A stretch of DNA of 64,000 nt from Actinomycetota bacterium. Lineage in GTDB: Bacteria; Actinomycetota; Actinomycetes; Mycobacteriales; Mycobacteriaceae. Below, piece after piece: positions 17,793-26,627 of the stretch. The position numbers and the translations under genes are program-made. A model generated the notes under the pieces. That model did not search any database, was not told the DNA's origin, and saw only the letters and a program-made list of their open reading frames with translations. The stretch covers positions 124,001 to 188,000 of the forward strand of contig JAFDWN010000005.1 in assembly GCA_018268465.1 (NCBI GenBank), written 5' to 3'. The first letter of the stretch is position 1, and every line of letters begins with the position of its first letter.

Positions 17793-18995
17793 TTGAACCG
17801 CGCAGTTGCGCTGCGAATAGCGGCGTGCGGGCTGATGGGGCTGGGAGCGGCCCTGCTGATCGCCGCCCTGTTGCTGTCCACCTACACCAAGGGCAAGATC
17901 GCCAAGATCCCGCTCGACATCGACACCACGCTGGTCAGCGACGGCACCGGAACCGCGTTCGACCCGGCGTCACTGGCAGGTGAACGGTTCGTCGTCGACG
18001 AAAACGTGCCCGTGGTGCTGCAACAGCAGGTCACCGTGGAATCGCCGGCCAACGCCGACGTCGTCACCCTCCAGGTCGGTAACACGCTGCGCCGATCCGA
18101 CAAACAGCAAGACAACGGGCTGCTGCTGGCCATGGTCGACACCGTCACCGTGGACCGCAGTTCGGCGATGGCCGTGTCCAGCGAGACCAACCCCGGCGGC
18201 GCGGTGCAGCGGCCGCGGGCCATCGAGGACGACAACCCGCCGACGAACATCGCGCTGCCGCACGAAGGTCTGGCCTACCGGTTCCCGTTCGACACCGAGA
18301 AGAAGACCTACCCGGTGTTCGACCCGATCGCGCAGAAGGCGTTCGACGCCAACTACGACGGCGAGGAAGACGTCAACGGTCTGACCACCTACCGCTTCAC
18401 CCAGAACGTCGGCTACGACGCCGACGGCAAGCTGGTGGAGCCGATCGCATACTCATCGCTCTACGAGAACGACGAGGACGCGCGGGTCAGCGCCCGCGCC
18501 ATCCAGTGGGGTCTGCCCGGCGACCCCGAAGAGTCGGTCGAGATGAGCCGGTACTACGCCGCGCAGCGCACCTTCTGGGTCGACCCGGTGACGGGCACCA
18601 TCGTCAAGGCCGAGGATCACGGCTTCCAGTACTACGCGCGCGACGCGCTCAAACCGGACCTCACCTACGTCAACTACAAGGTCACGTCCAACGAGCAGAC
18701 GGTGGAGTCACAGGTCGCCAGCGCCCGCGACGAACGGGACCGGTTGGCGTTGTGGGGCCGCATCCTGCCCATCACCTTCACCGCGGTGGGTCTGTTGACG
18801 CTCGTCGGCGGCGCGCTGCTGGGATCGTTCAGCCTGCGGGCCGAATCCGCGCTCATCGACCCCGGGCTCGACGAGGCCGACCACGGGTTCTTCGCACGCG
18901 ACCAGGAGGGCAAACCCGTCCCCGGCGCCGAGGCGATGACCGAGAAACTCCCGGCCCAGCGGCCCACCGACCTGCCGCCGGACAGACCTGTCTGA
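17793..18995 (+). CDS. DUF3068 (PorA-type) membrane protein
   Basis: A 400-residue protein with a single N-terminal helix (about residues 7-29), a long extracytoplasmic domain, a second helix near residues 322-345 and a polar C-terminal tail. This layout and the sequence match DUF3068, also labelled porin PorA family in databases and represented by Rv0227c in M. tuberculosis. The TTG at 17793 is the start because AAAGGAGG sits 7 bases before it. The 241-base gap upstream shows no gene. The stop overlaps the beginning of the next frame, so the next gene is probably translationally coupled. Confidence 0.87.
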   Translation: MNRAVALRIAACGLMGLGAALLIAALLLSTYTKGKIAKIPLDIDTTLVSDGTGTAFDPASLAGERFVVDENVPVVLQQQVTVESPANADVVTLQVGNTLRRSDKQQDNGLLLAMVDTVTVDRSSAMAVSSETNPGGAVQRPRAIEDDNPPTNIALPHEGLAYRFPFDTEKKTYPVFDPIAQKAFDANYDGEEDVNGLTTYRFTQNVGYDADGKLVEPIAYSSLYENDEDARVSARAIQWGLPGDPEESVEMSRYYAAQRTFWVDPVTGTIVKAEDHGFQYYARDALKPDLTYVNYKVTSNEQTVESQVASARDERDRLALWGRILPITFTAVGLLTLVGGALLGSFSLRAESALIDPGLDEADHGFFARDQEGKPVPGAEAMTEKLPAQRPTDLPPDRPV

Positions 18996-20676
18996 GTCCG
19001 CCCGCTCCACCGCGCACCGGGCGGTACCGGCGCGGATCCCCGCGCTGCTGCTGCCCGGATATGCGCTGCTGCTGACCCTGGCGGTGACGGCGCCGCTGCT
19101 CGCGCCGGGTTATCTGCTGCTGCGTGATGCCGTGTCGACGCCGAGGTCCTATCTGACCGACGCCGCCCTCGGGCTGTCCGAGGCGGCGCCGCGCGCGCTG
19201 CCGCAGGATTTCGCCGTGGCACTCGCCTCCCAGGTGCTCGACGGCGGCGTGGTGGTCAAGGCGCTGCTGGTGGGCGGGTTGTGGCTGGGGGGCTGGGGCG
19301 CGGCACGGCTGACGGCGACGGTGCTGCCCGACGCGGGTGCGGCCGGCCAATTCGTCGCCACCACGATCACGATCTGGAACCCCTACGTCGCCGAACGGCT
19401 GCTGCAGGGCCATTGGAGCCTGCTCGTCGGCTACGGCTGCCTGCCGTGGATCGCCGAAGCGGTGCTGCGGCTGCGCGCCGGATCGGGACGCTGGCCCGCA
19501 CTGGTGTTCTTCCTGGCGCTGGCCGGTCTGACCCCCACCGGGCTGATGCTCGCCGCCACCGTCGCGCTGACCTGCGTCGCAGCGCCGGGCGACGGTACGG
19601 GGCGCCGGGCAGTCGCCGCGGTGTCACTGGGAGTGGCGCTGCTGTCCGCGGCGCCGTGGCTGGTGGCCGCGGCGCTGTCGGGTTCGTTTTCGTCGACCCA
19701 GGCCGACGGCGTCGGCGCGTTCGCCGCGCGCGCCGAACCCGGCCTCGGGACCCTGCTGACACTGGCCGGCCTCGGCGGGATGTGGAACGGCGCGGCGGTG
19801 CCCGCATCGCGGACGGGCGCGTTCACCGTCGTCGCCACCGTGGTGCTGCTCGGTGTGGTCGCGGCGGGGCTGCCGGTCCTGCTGCGACGCCGTCCGGCCG
19901 TCCCGCTGCTGGTGCTCGCGGCGGTGGCGGTGGTGGTGCCGGCGCTGATGGCCACCGCACCGGGACTGGCGGCCGTCGAGGCCGTTGTGCGGGCCCTACC
20001 CGGCCTCGGGGTGGTGCGCGATGCGCAGAAGTGGGTGGCGCTGGCGGTGCCGGCGTACGCGCTGGCCGGCGCGTCGGCGGTGGTCGGCCTGCGGCGCTGG
20101 CTGCCCACCCCCGCCGCCGCGGTGTGCTGCGCGCTGCTGGTGGCGGTGCTGCCGGATCTGGCGTGGGGGGTGGGCGGCAGGATGGTCGCCGTGCACTACC
20201 CGCCGGGATGGGCGGCCGCGGCGGCAATGATCAACGCCGATCCCCGCCCGGTGGCGGTGCTGCCGCCCGCAAGTATGCGCAGTTTCGGTTGGGCGGGGGA
20301 TGCGCCGGTGCTCGATCCGCTGCCCCGCTGGCTGCGCGCCGACGTGCTCACGACCGGCGATCTCACCATCGGTGGACGGACCATCCCCGGAGAAGGCCGC
20401 CGCGCCAGGGAGGTGGAGTCACTGGTGCTCGGCGGAGCCCCCGCCGATGTGCTGGCCCGCGCCGGGGTCGGCTGGGTGGTGGTGGAGTCGGGTGCCCCGG
20501 AGCTGAGGCTGCCGGTGGCGTTCCGCGACGAGGACATCGCCGTCTACCGGGTCGGCGGTGACCATCCGGCGGCCGCGCACCGGGGCGTTGCGATCGCCGC
20601 GCACCTGGTGTGGCTGGCGACGCTGGCTGCCGGGCTGGCGGGGCTGCTCCTTCGCCGCCGAGTGCACGGACGTTGA
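18988..20676 (+). CDS. Large multi-spanning membrane protein (Rv0226c-like), start unresolved
   Basis: A polytopic membrane protein of about 562 residues, rich in Leu/Ala/Val helices. It contains WNPYVAERLLQGHWSLLVGY at about residues 128-147, a pattern seen in the loops of actinobacterial GT-C-like envelope proteins. The first ATG/GTG/TTG in frame is the GTG at 19084, but 32 codons before it encode an obvious first helix (LLLPGYALLLTLAV), and the nearest in-frame stop is at 18937. A CTG at 18988 overlapping the stop of the previous gene is the most attractive start. Its position after the DUF3068 gene and its length match Rv0226c as I remember it. Function unknown. Confidence 0.75.
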   Translation: MSESARSTAHRAVPARIPALLLPGYALLLTLAVTAPLLAPGYLLLRDAVSTPRSYLTDAALGLSEAAPRALPQDFAVALASQVLDGGVVVKALLVGGLWLGGWGAARLTATVLPDAGAAGQFVATTITIWNPYVAERLLQGHWSLLVGYGCLPWIAEAVLRLRAGSGRWPALVFFLALAGLTPTGLMLAATVALTCVAAPGDGTGRRAVAAVSLGVALLSAAPWLVAAALSGSFSSTQADGVGAFAARAEPGLGTLLTLAGLGGMWNGAAVPASRTGAFTVVATVVLLGVVAAGLPVLLRRRPAVPLLVLAAVAVVVPALMATAPGLAAVEAVVRALPGLGVVRDAQKWVALAVPAYALAGASAVVGLRRWLPTPAAAVCCALLVAVLPDLAWGVGGRMVAVHYPPGWAAAAAMINADPRPVAVLPPASMRSFGWAGDAPVLDPLPRWLRADVLTTGDLTIGGRTIPGEGRRAREVESLVLGGAPADVLARAGVGWVVVESGAPELRLPVAFRDEDIAVYRVGGDHPAAAHRGVAIAAHLVWLATLAAGLAGLLLRRRVHGR

Positions 20677-20734
20677 CGGGGTCACTCGCGAAACGCGTGC
20701 AACTTCCGTACAGCCGGCGATAAAAGGGGGCCGC

Positions 20735-21895
20735 TCAGACGACGCCGCTGACCGGGACACCGGCGCGCATCGACTCCAGCACCAGACGCATCGCGTCTGC
20801 GGATTGACGCCAGGAGAACTCGTCGCTGCGGGTCTGCGCCTTGGCGCCGAGCTGCTCGCGCAGCACATGGTCGGACAGCAGCCGGTCCAGCCCGTCGGCG
20901 AGGTCGTCGCGGTCGTCGACGAGCAGTCCGGTGACGCCGTCGACCACCGAGTCGGTGAGCCCGCCGGAGGACCGGTAACCGATGGTGGGTACCGCGTGCT
21001 GCGCCGCCTCGACGACGGCGAGCCCCCAGCCCTCCTTGCGCGACGGCAGCACATGCACCCAACAGCGTTGCAAGACAGCATGTTTGGCATCGTCGTCGAT
21101 ATGGCCGTGGAAGGTGACCGCATCGGAGATACCCAGCAGCGCCGCATGGTCGACGAGCCGCCGATGCCACCAGCCGCCGCCGACGATATCCAGGTGCAGA
21201 TCGGGTACGCGGTGCCGCAACCGGGCGACGGCGTCCAAGGCGTCCTCGATCTGCTTATGCGGCACCAGCCGGGACAGCACCGCAACCCGAGGGGTGGCCG
21301 AGCGCGGCAACTGCAGGGTGTGCGGCGGCGCCTCGTCGAGCCCGTTACGCACCACCGCGATGCGGTCGGGGTCCACCCCCAGCTCGGTGAGGTCGCGCGC
21401 CGACGGCAGCGAGACCGTCACGTACTGCGTGCGGCGGTGCACCAGGGGTGACAACTGGGATTCGACGAACCAGCCGACCCGGCCGATCACCGGGCCCGCG
21501 ACGGGCCACTGCTCGCGATGGCAATGATGCACCAGCACCGCCACGCGCCTGCCGAACGCCAGCCGGGCCATGAACGGCAGCCCGTTCTGGGTGTCGACGA
21601 CGACATCGGGGCGCACCCGGCGCAGCGGGCCGAGACCCAACCGCGCCGCCGCCATCGCCAGCAGCGCCCACACGTACACCGAGTACGGGCCGCCGCCGCG
21701 GCTGACCCGCACACCGTCGATCACCTCACGACGCGACGAGCCCCGATAGCGGGCGGTGCGCAGGGTGACCGAGACCCCCGATGCGGCCAGTTCGGCGCCG
21801 ATTCGCTGGAGGTAGGCCTCACTACCGCCGCCCTGCGGATGACCGGTGTCCCGCCAGCACAGCAGCAGCACGGAACGCAGGGGACGGACGGACAC
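20735..21895 (-). CDS. Glycosyltransferase family 4 (GT-B fold)
   Basis: A 386-residue GT-B glycosyltransferase. The N-terminal half starts VLLLCWRDTGHPQGGGSEAY, with the glycine-rich acceptor-side loop. The C-terminal half has AVLSRLVPHKQIEDALDA near residue 210, and the sugar-nucleotide region LPSRKEGWGLAVVEAAQHA with the EX7E-type acidic residues near 310. It would act at the cytoplasmic face on a lipid-linked or glycolipid acceptor. I take the GTG at 21895; the frame is open far upstream but only as antisense to the methyltransferase gene. It is divergent from that methyltransferase, the same pairing as Rv0225/Rv0224c. Confidence 0.88.
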   Translation of the reverse strand: MSVRPLRSVLLLCWRDTGHPQGGGSEAYLQRIGAELAASGVSVTLRTARYRGSSRREVIDGVRVSRGGGPYSVYVWALLAMAAARLGLGPLRRVRPDVVVDTQNGLPFMARLAFGRRVAVLVHHCHREQWPVAGPVIGRVGWFVESQLSPLVHRRTQYVTVSLPSARDLTELGVDPDRIAVVRNGLDEAPPHTLQLPRSATPRVAVLSRLVPHKQIEDALDAVARLRHRVPDLHLDIVGGGWWHRRLVDHAALLGISDAVTFHGHIDDDAKHAVLQRCWVHVLPSRKEGWGLAVVEAAQHAVPTIGYRSSGGLTDSVVDGVTGLLVDDRDDLADGLDRLLSDHVLREQLGAKAQTRSDEFSWRQSADAMRLVLESMRAGVPVSGVV

Positions 21896-21976
21896 CCGGA
21901 CCAGACTAGACGTTCGGCAGAGGTGTGCCGGCCCGAGCGTCGCCCGCCATCGGGCCCCGGCCGTAGGGTCGAGCCC

Positions 21977-22741
21977 GTGGATGCCACCGATCGGTTCGCC
22001 CGGCGGGCGACCCTGGCCCGTTCGGTCCGGCTGCTCGGCGAGTTCCGGTTCGAACAACGCGATCCCGCCCGGTTCTACGGCGCCCTGGCCGACGACACCG
22101 CGGATATGGTCGCCGACCTGTGGCACTCGGCGACGGGCACCTCGCCGCACGGCCGCACGGTGCTCGACGTCGGGGGCGGCCCCGGCTACTTCGCCGCCGC
22201 GTTCGCCCGCCGCGGTATGCGCTACATCGGCGTGGAACCGGATCGGTCCGAGATGCACGCCGGCCCCGCGGCCGCCGACCGCGCCACCACCTACGTGCGC
22301 GCATCGGGCACCGCGCTGCCATTCGCCAATGGCAGCGTCGATGTCTGTTTGTCCTCGAATGTCGCCGAGCACGTCCGCGAGCCGTGGCTGCTCGGCCGCG
22401 AGATGCTGCGGGTGACCAGGCCGACAGGATTGGCCATCCTGTCCTACACGGTGTGGCTGGGACCCTTCGGCGGCCACGAGATGGGGTTGACCCATTACCT
22501 CGGCGGGGCGCGGGCCGCCGCGCGCTACGCCCGCAAGCACGGCCACCCGGCGAAGAACAACTACGGGTCGTCGTTGTTCGCCGTTTCGGCTGCCGACGGC
22601 CTGCAGTGGGCGGCCAGCACCGGCGCGCTGATCGCCGCATTTCCGCGCTACCACCCGCGATGGGCCTGGTGGGCGACCAGGGTTCCCGGGATGCGGGAGT
22701 TCTTGGTGAGCAACCTGGTCCTGGTGCTGAGCCCCCGCTGA
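21977..22741 (+). CDS. Class I SAM-dependent methyltransferase (Rv0224c-like)
   Basis: A 254-residue SAM-dependent methyltransferase of the Methyltransf_11 class. Motif I is LDVGGGPGYFAAAFARRG at about residues 57-74, the acidic end of strand 2 is IGVEPD, and the post-motif region is SNVAEHVREPW. The GTG at 21977 follows a TAGGGT -10-like element (21964-21969) by 7 bases with no ribosome site, so it is probably leaderless; this also gives the length I recall for Rv0224c. Substrate unknown; the divergent glycosyltransferase hints at an envelope glycan or glycolipid. Confidence 0.87.
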   Translation: MDATDRFARRATLARSVRLLGEFRFEQRDPARFYGALADDTADMVADLWHSATGTSPHGRTVLDVGGGPGYFAAAFARRGMRYIGVEPDRSEMHAGPAAADRATTYVRASGTALPFANGSVDVCLSSNVAEHVREPWLLGREMLRVTRPTGLAILSYTVWLGPFGGHEMGLTHYLGGARAAARYARKHGHPAKNNYGSSLFAVSAADGLQWAASTGALIAAFPRYHPRWAWWATRVPGMREFLVSNLVLVLSPR

Positions 22742-22749
22742 ATGTCGAC

Positions 22750-22763
22750 TGGAACAGGTTCTC
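22750..22763. promoter_or_regulatory. KstR-like box upstream of aldehyde dehydrogenase
   Basis: TGGAACAGGTTCTC matches the cholesterol-regulon motif TnnAACnnGTTnnA at seven of eight fixed bases; the last base is C. It lies about 20 bases upstream of a TAGTGT -10-like element (22782-22787), so a bound repressor would block the promoter. My recollection is that Rv0223c belongs to the KstR regulon in M. tuberculosis. Confidence 0.5.
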
Positions 22764-22794
22764 GTTTTCTGGAAACCTGGGTAGTGTGACGCAC

Positions 22795-24273
22795 ATGACA
22801 CAGAGCGTGCAGACCGCCTACAAAACCGAGTACGACCAGTTGTTCATCGGCGGCGCATGGGTGGACCCGTCCACCTCCGACGTGATCGAGGTCCACTCGC
22901 CCGCGACCGGCGAGAAGGTGGGCCAGGTGCCGCTGGCCGCCCCGGCCGATGTGGATGCCGCGTGTGCGGCGGCGCGTCAGGCCTTCGACGAGGGTCCGTG
23001 GCCGGCGATGGCGCCCGCCGAGCGGGCCGCGGTGATCGGCCGCGCCGTCGCGTTACTGCAGGAGCGCGCCGACCTGTTCAAACACCTGCTCACGCTGGAG
23101 ACCGGGCAGCCCGCGACGATCGTCGATCTCATGCAGTTCGGGCCCGCCCTGACGACCCTGCAGTTCTATGCCGGCGCCGCGGACAAATTCACCTGGAGCG
23201 ATATCCGCGACGGTATCTACGGCCAGACGCTGGTCACCCGCGAACCGGTGGGCGTCGTCGGCGCCGTCATCGCCTGGAACGTGCCGCTGTTCCTGGCCGC
23301 CAACAAACTCGGCCCTGCCCTGCTCGCGGGCTGCACCGTCGTGCTCAAACCCGCGTCCGAGACGCCGCTGTCGGCCAATGCGCTGGCCGAGGTGTTCGCC
23401 GAGGCCGGCCTGCCCGACGGGGTGCTGTCGGTGGTGCCCGGGGGTGTCGACACCGGCCGTGCGCTGACGGCCAACCCCGAGCTGGACAAGTTCACGTTCA
23501 CCGGCAGCTCGGCGGTGGGTCGGGAGATCGGCAAACTGGCCGCCGAGCGCCTCAAACCGTGCACCCTGGAACTCGGGGGCAAGTCCGCGGCGATCGTCCT
23601 GGAGGACGCCGACCTCGACGCCGTGCTGCCGATGCTGGTGTTCTCCGGGGTGATGAACTGCGGGCAGGCCTGCGTGGGCCAGACCCGCATCCTCGCGCCC
23701 CGGTCGCGCTATGACGAGATCGTGGAAAAGGTCGCCGGTTTCGCCGCGGCCATGCCGGTGGGGCTGCCCGACGACCCGGCCGCCGCGATCGGGCCGCTGA
23801 TCTCCCAGAAACAGCGCGAACGGGTCGAGGGCTACATCGCCAAGGGCATCGAGGAAGGCGCCCGGCTGGTCACCGGCGGCGGCAGGCCCGAGGGGCTGGA
23901 CGGCGGCTGGTTCGTCCAGCCGACGGTATTCGCCGACGTCGACAATTCGATGACCATCGCGCAGGAGGAGATCTTCGGTCCGGTGCTGGCGATCATCCCC
24001 TACGAGACCGAAGAGGACGCGATCCGCATCGCCAACGACTCGGTCTACGGGCTGGCGGGCAGTGTGTGGACGACGAACTATCCACGCGCCCTGGAGATCG
24101 CGGCCAGGATCCGGACCGGCACCTACGCGGTCAACATGTACGCATTCGATCCGGGCGCGCCGTTCGGCGGCTACAAGAACTCGGGGATTGGGCGCGAGAA
24201 CGGACCCGAGGGCGTCGAGCAGTACTGCCAGCACAAGAGCGTGTTACTGCCGTTCGGGTACACACCGGCCTGA
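22795..24273 (+). CDS. Aldehyde dehydrogenase (NAD(P)+-dependent, Rv0223c-like)
   Basis: A 492-residue aldehyde dehydrogenase with all family motifs: IAWNVPLFLAANKLGPAL, FTGSSAVGREIG for the cofactor fold, the general-base Glu in LELGGKSA (near residue 261), and the catalytic Cys in NCGQACVGQTRI (near residue 294). The C-terminal GGYKNSGIGRENG loop is also typical. The ATG at 22795 lies exactly 7 bases after the TAGTGT element, fitting a leaderless start; an in-frame GTG three codons earlier is less likely. The KstR-like box just upstream suggests a role in steroid or lipid-derived aldehyde oxidation, which is inference. Confidence 0.93.
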   Translation: MTQSVQTAYKTEYDQLFIGGAWVDPSTSDVIEVHSPATGEKVGQVPLAAPADVDAACAAARQAFDEGPWPAMAPAERAAVIGRAVALLQERADLFKHLLTLETGQPATIVDLMQFGPALTTLQFYAGAADKFTWSDIRDGIYGQTLVTREPVGVVGAVIAWNVPLFLAANKLGPALLAGCTVVLKPASETPLSANALAEVFAEAGLPDGVLSVVPGGVDTGRALTANPELDKFTFTGSSAVGREIGKLAAERLKPCTLELGGKSAAIVLEDADLDAVLPMLVFSGVMNCGQACVGQTRILAPRSRYDEIVEKVAGFAAAMPVGLPDDPAAAIGPLISQKQRERVEGYIAKGIEEGARLVTGGGRPEGLDGGWFVQPTVFADVDNSMTIAQEEIFGPVLAIIPYETEEDAIRIANDSVYGLAGSVWTTNYPRALEIAARIRTGTYAVNMYAFDPGAPFGGYKNSGIGRENGPEGVEQYCQHKSVLLPFGYTPA

Positions 24274-24302
24274 CCGCCCCCTCTGCTGCCGAGGTCCGGG
24301 AT

Positions 24303-25964
24303 ATGGCACGTTTTTCGCACGGCGGCGTGCCACAAGTCGGATCTGGCCAGCCGGGACCGCATACTCCGCGGGTTCGGGGCGGCGCGGCCGACGCCGTCGT
24401 GATCGGCGCGGGTCACAACGGGCTCGTCGCGGCGGCCATGCTCGCCGATGCGGGCTGGGACGTACTGGTGCTCGAGGCGCAACCCGAGCCGGGCGGCGCG
24501 GTCCGCAGCGCGATGCTCACCGAGGGCTACGTGACCGACCTGTTCAGCGCGTTCTACCCGATGGCCGCCGTCTCGCCGGCATTGCGGGATCTGCACCTGG
24601 AGGACCACGGACTGCGCTGGTCGCACGCCCCGGCCGTGGTCGCTCATCCCCGCGGCCCCGGCGACGATGCTCCACCGGTGATCCATCACGACCCGGCGGC
24701 CACCGCGGCGGCACTCGACGCCGCCCATCCCGGTGACGGTGGCCGCTGGCTCGACGCGTTCGCGCTGTGGCAACGCCTCAAACCCGGCCTGTTGCAGACG
24801 CTGTTCGCCCCGCTTCCCCCGCTGCGCGGACCCCTGGCCCTGTTGCGCACCCTGGGCGCCGCCGAAACGCTGCGCACACTGCGGCTGCTGCTTCTTCCCG
24901 CCACCGCGATGGGCGAGCAGTTGTTCGGCGGGGATGCGGCCCGGCTGCTGCTACTCGGCAACGCCATGCACGCCGACATCCCCGTCGACGCCCCCGGCAG
25001 TGGCGTCATGGGCTTCCTTCTGACGATGCTCGCCCAGGACACCGGCTGGCCCGTGCCGGTCGGCGGTGCGGGTCGGCTCACCGCGGCACTGGTCGACCGC
25101 GCCCGCAGCGCGGGTGTCTCGATCGAATGCGGCCGGGAAGTCGCCGGGATCGACGTCCGCGGCGGGCGGGCGGTGGCGGTGCGCACCGCCGACGGCCGCA
25201 CGGTCCGGGCGCGGCGTGCCGTCATCGCCGACACCTCCGCGCCCGCCCTGTTCGGCCGATTGTTACCACCCGACGCACTGCCGTCCGGACTCCTGCGCGA
25301 TATGACCCACTTCGTCTGGGACACACCTGTCGTCAAAGTCAATTACGCTGTGGGACAGCAGATTCCATGGCGGTGCGCCCGCCTCGCCGACGTGGGGACC
25401 ATCCACCTCGGCGCCGACGCTCCGGGTCTGATCCGCTGGATGGCCGACCTGAACACGGCTAACGTACCGGACAATCCGTTCCTGCTGATAGGCCAGATGA
25501 CCACCGCGGACCCCACGCGTTCCCCCGCCGGCACCCAGAGCGCGTGGGCCTACAGCCACCTGCCCCGCGGGATCACCGACACCGCGAGCGCCGAGCGGCT
25601 CGCCGCGGCGATCGACCGTGTGATCGACTCCTACGCACCGGGTTTCACCGACGCCGTCGTCGACCGCACGGTGCAACGGCCGGGGGATCTGCACACTGCC
25701 GACGACAACCTGTACGCCGGCGCGGTGAACGGGGGGACGTCTCAGCTGTTCCAGCAGCTGATCTTCCGGCCGGCGTCGGGGTTGGGCCGCCCACACACCC
25801 CGGTCGACGGCTTATACCTGGGCAGTGCGGCGATCCACCCCGGCGGCAGCGTGCACGGGGTGTGCGGGCGCAACGCGGCACGGGCCGCGCTTGCCGCACA
25901 GGGGATCCGCGGGTGGCCGCGGCGGCGGCTGAACCGGGCCGTCACCGCACTGCTCACCCGCTGA
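24303..25964 (+). CDS. Phytoene dehydrogenase-like FAD/NAD(P) oxidoreductase
   Basis: A flavoprotein of about 553 residues in the CrtI/phytoene-dehydrogenase-like family. The FAD-binding Rossmann motif is VVIGAGHNGLVAAAMLADAG near residue 36, followed by the acidic end of strand 2 (VLVLEA) and the GGAVRS loop. The C-terminal signature YLGSAAIHPGGSVHGVCGRN closes the FAD site. The start is uncertain: the ATG at 24303 leaves a polar leader of about 30 residues with no clear ribosome site. It follows the aldehyde dehydrogenase by 29 bases and may be co-transcribed. No other carotenoid genes are nearby, so phytoene is unlikely to be the substrate. Confidence 0.87.
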   Translation: MARFSHGGVPQVGSGQPGPHTPRVRGGAADAVVIGAGHNGLVAAAMLADAGWDVLVLEAQPEPGGAVRSAMLTEGYVTDLFSAFYPMAAVSPALRDLHLEDHGLRWSHAPAVVAHPRGPGDDAPPVIHHDPAATAAALDAAHPGDGGRWLDAFALWQRLKPGLLQTLFAPLPPLRGPLALLRTLGAAETLRTLRLLLLPATAMGEQLFGGDAARLLLLGNAMHADIPVDAPGSGVMGFLLTMLAQDTGWPVPVGGAGRLTAALVDRARSAGVSIECGREVAGIDVRGGRAVAVRTADGRTVRARRAVIADTSAPALFGRLLPPDALPSGLLRDMTHFVWDTPVVKVNYAVGQQIPWRCARLADVGTIHLGADAPGLIRWMADLNTANVPDNPFLLIGQMTTADPTRSPAGTQSAWAYSHLPRGITDTASAERLAAAIDRVIDSYAPGFTDAVVDRTVQRPGDLHTADDNLYAGAVNGGTSQLFQQLIFRPASGLGRPHTPVDGLYLGSAAIHPGGSVHGVCGRNAARAALAAQGIRGWPRRRLNRAVTALLTR

Positions 25965-25971
25965 CCGGCGC

Positions 25972-26001
25972 GGCGCGCAGGCCCGCCGGACTCCGCGCGC
26001 C
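25972..26001. terminator. GC hairpin between convergent genes
   Basis: Arms GGCGCGC and GCGCGCC surround a 16-base loop, just after the flavoprotein gene and just before the end of the convergent small membrane gene. No T-tract follows. Position supports a terminator; the very high GC makes chance pairing possible. Confidence 0.35.
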
Positions 26002-26009
26002 CCGGCCGG

Positions 26010-26309
26010 CTAGGTGGTGCGCGCCCCGGGATGGTCGGCGAGCCAACGGCGTTCCTGCTGCTGCACCTGCCGGTGGGTGCGGGCCAGCCAGGCCCCGCCG
26101 CCGGCAAGTAACAGCACCGCGACGGCGATCCCCACCGCCCCAAACGCGACGTGCCCGGTTCCCGCCAGGAACAACCCCACGACCAGCGCGACGATCCCCA
26201 CTGCCGTCGCGACCAATCCGGGGGCGTTGGAGCCGTTCTTCATCGACTCGCCTGCATGCGGCCGTGTCGTACGGGCGTGGTCAACGGGATCCTTCGAGGT
26301 GTCACCCAC
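26010..26309 (-). CDS. Small two-helix membrane protein, UsfY-like
   Basis: A 99-residue protein with a polar N-terminus (DTSKDPVDHARTTRPHAGES), two hydrophobic helices (about residues 30-48 and 52-72) and a basic C-terminal segment ending in ERRWLADHPGA. The N-terminal DPVDHARTTRPHAGES block resembles what I recall of UsfY, a small protein encoded beside sigF in mycobacteria. The GTG at 26309 is supported by AAAGGAGG just upstream. No sigF, usfX or other sigma-factor gene is in the window, so this would be a stand-alone paralogue. Function unknown. Confidence 0.65.
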   Translation of the reverse strand: MGDTSKDPVDHARTTRPHAGESMKNGSNAPGLVATAVGIVALVVGLFLAGTGHVAFGAVGIAVAVLLLAGGGAWLARTHRQVQQQERRWLADHPGARTT

Positions 26310-26627
26310 GGTGCCTCCTTTCGATCGGGTAGGCGACACATGCCGGTGCGGGGCCGTCGGGGACGTCGGGGACCACCAGGCTTCACGACGGGCTGTTACA
26401 CGCCCGGGAACAGCAGTTGGCCGACCGCCGCCGGCTGGCTGCGCGCGACCTGGCCTGACCATCGCTATGGAAGAGGTCATAATTGACGGCTATCGTCGCT
26501 GGTTGGAGGTCTGTTCATCTCCCGTTAAACTGCCCGAATGGAGAGTATTCCGGCACGGCGTGCCAAATGATTGCACACTTGTCTGACGATATCTATGCTG
26601 ACTGTCATAGTCAGGAGGCGCAGCAGG
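26310..26627. other. Intergenic region with divergent promoters
   Basis: This 318-base gap separates the UsfY-like gene (leftward) from the small basic ORF and TetR gene (rightward). It is less GC-rich than its neighbours near 26465-26600. I see no convincing gene. The right end holds the promoter and palindrome described separately, and the left end the UsfY-like ribosome site. Confidence 0.6.
26571..26614 (+). promoter_or_regulatory. SigA-type promoter overlapped by a palindromic operator
   Basis: TTGCAC (26571-26576) and TATGCT (26594-26599) are separated by 17 bases, a good housekeeping promoter. An inverted repeat with arms CTGACT and AGTCAG (26598-26603 and 26609-26614) begins at the end of the -10 element and covers the expected start site, running into the AGGAGG ribosome site at 26613. 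This is the layout of a repressor operator, most likely for the TetR protein encoded at 26785. Confidence 0.6.

Noticed and set aside
21896-22801. N-terminal extension of the glycosyltransferase across the methyltransferase gene
   Set aside because: The glycosyltransferase fold begins at the GTG at 21895; the extension is the reverse strand of the methyltransferase.
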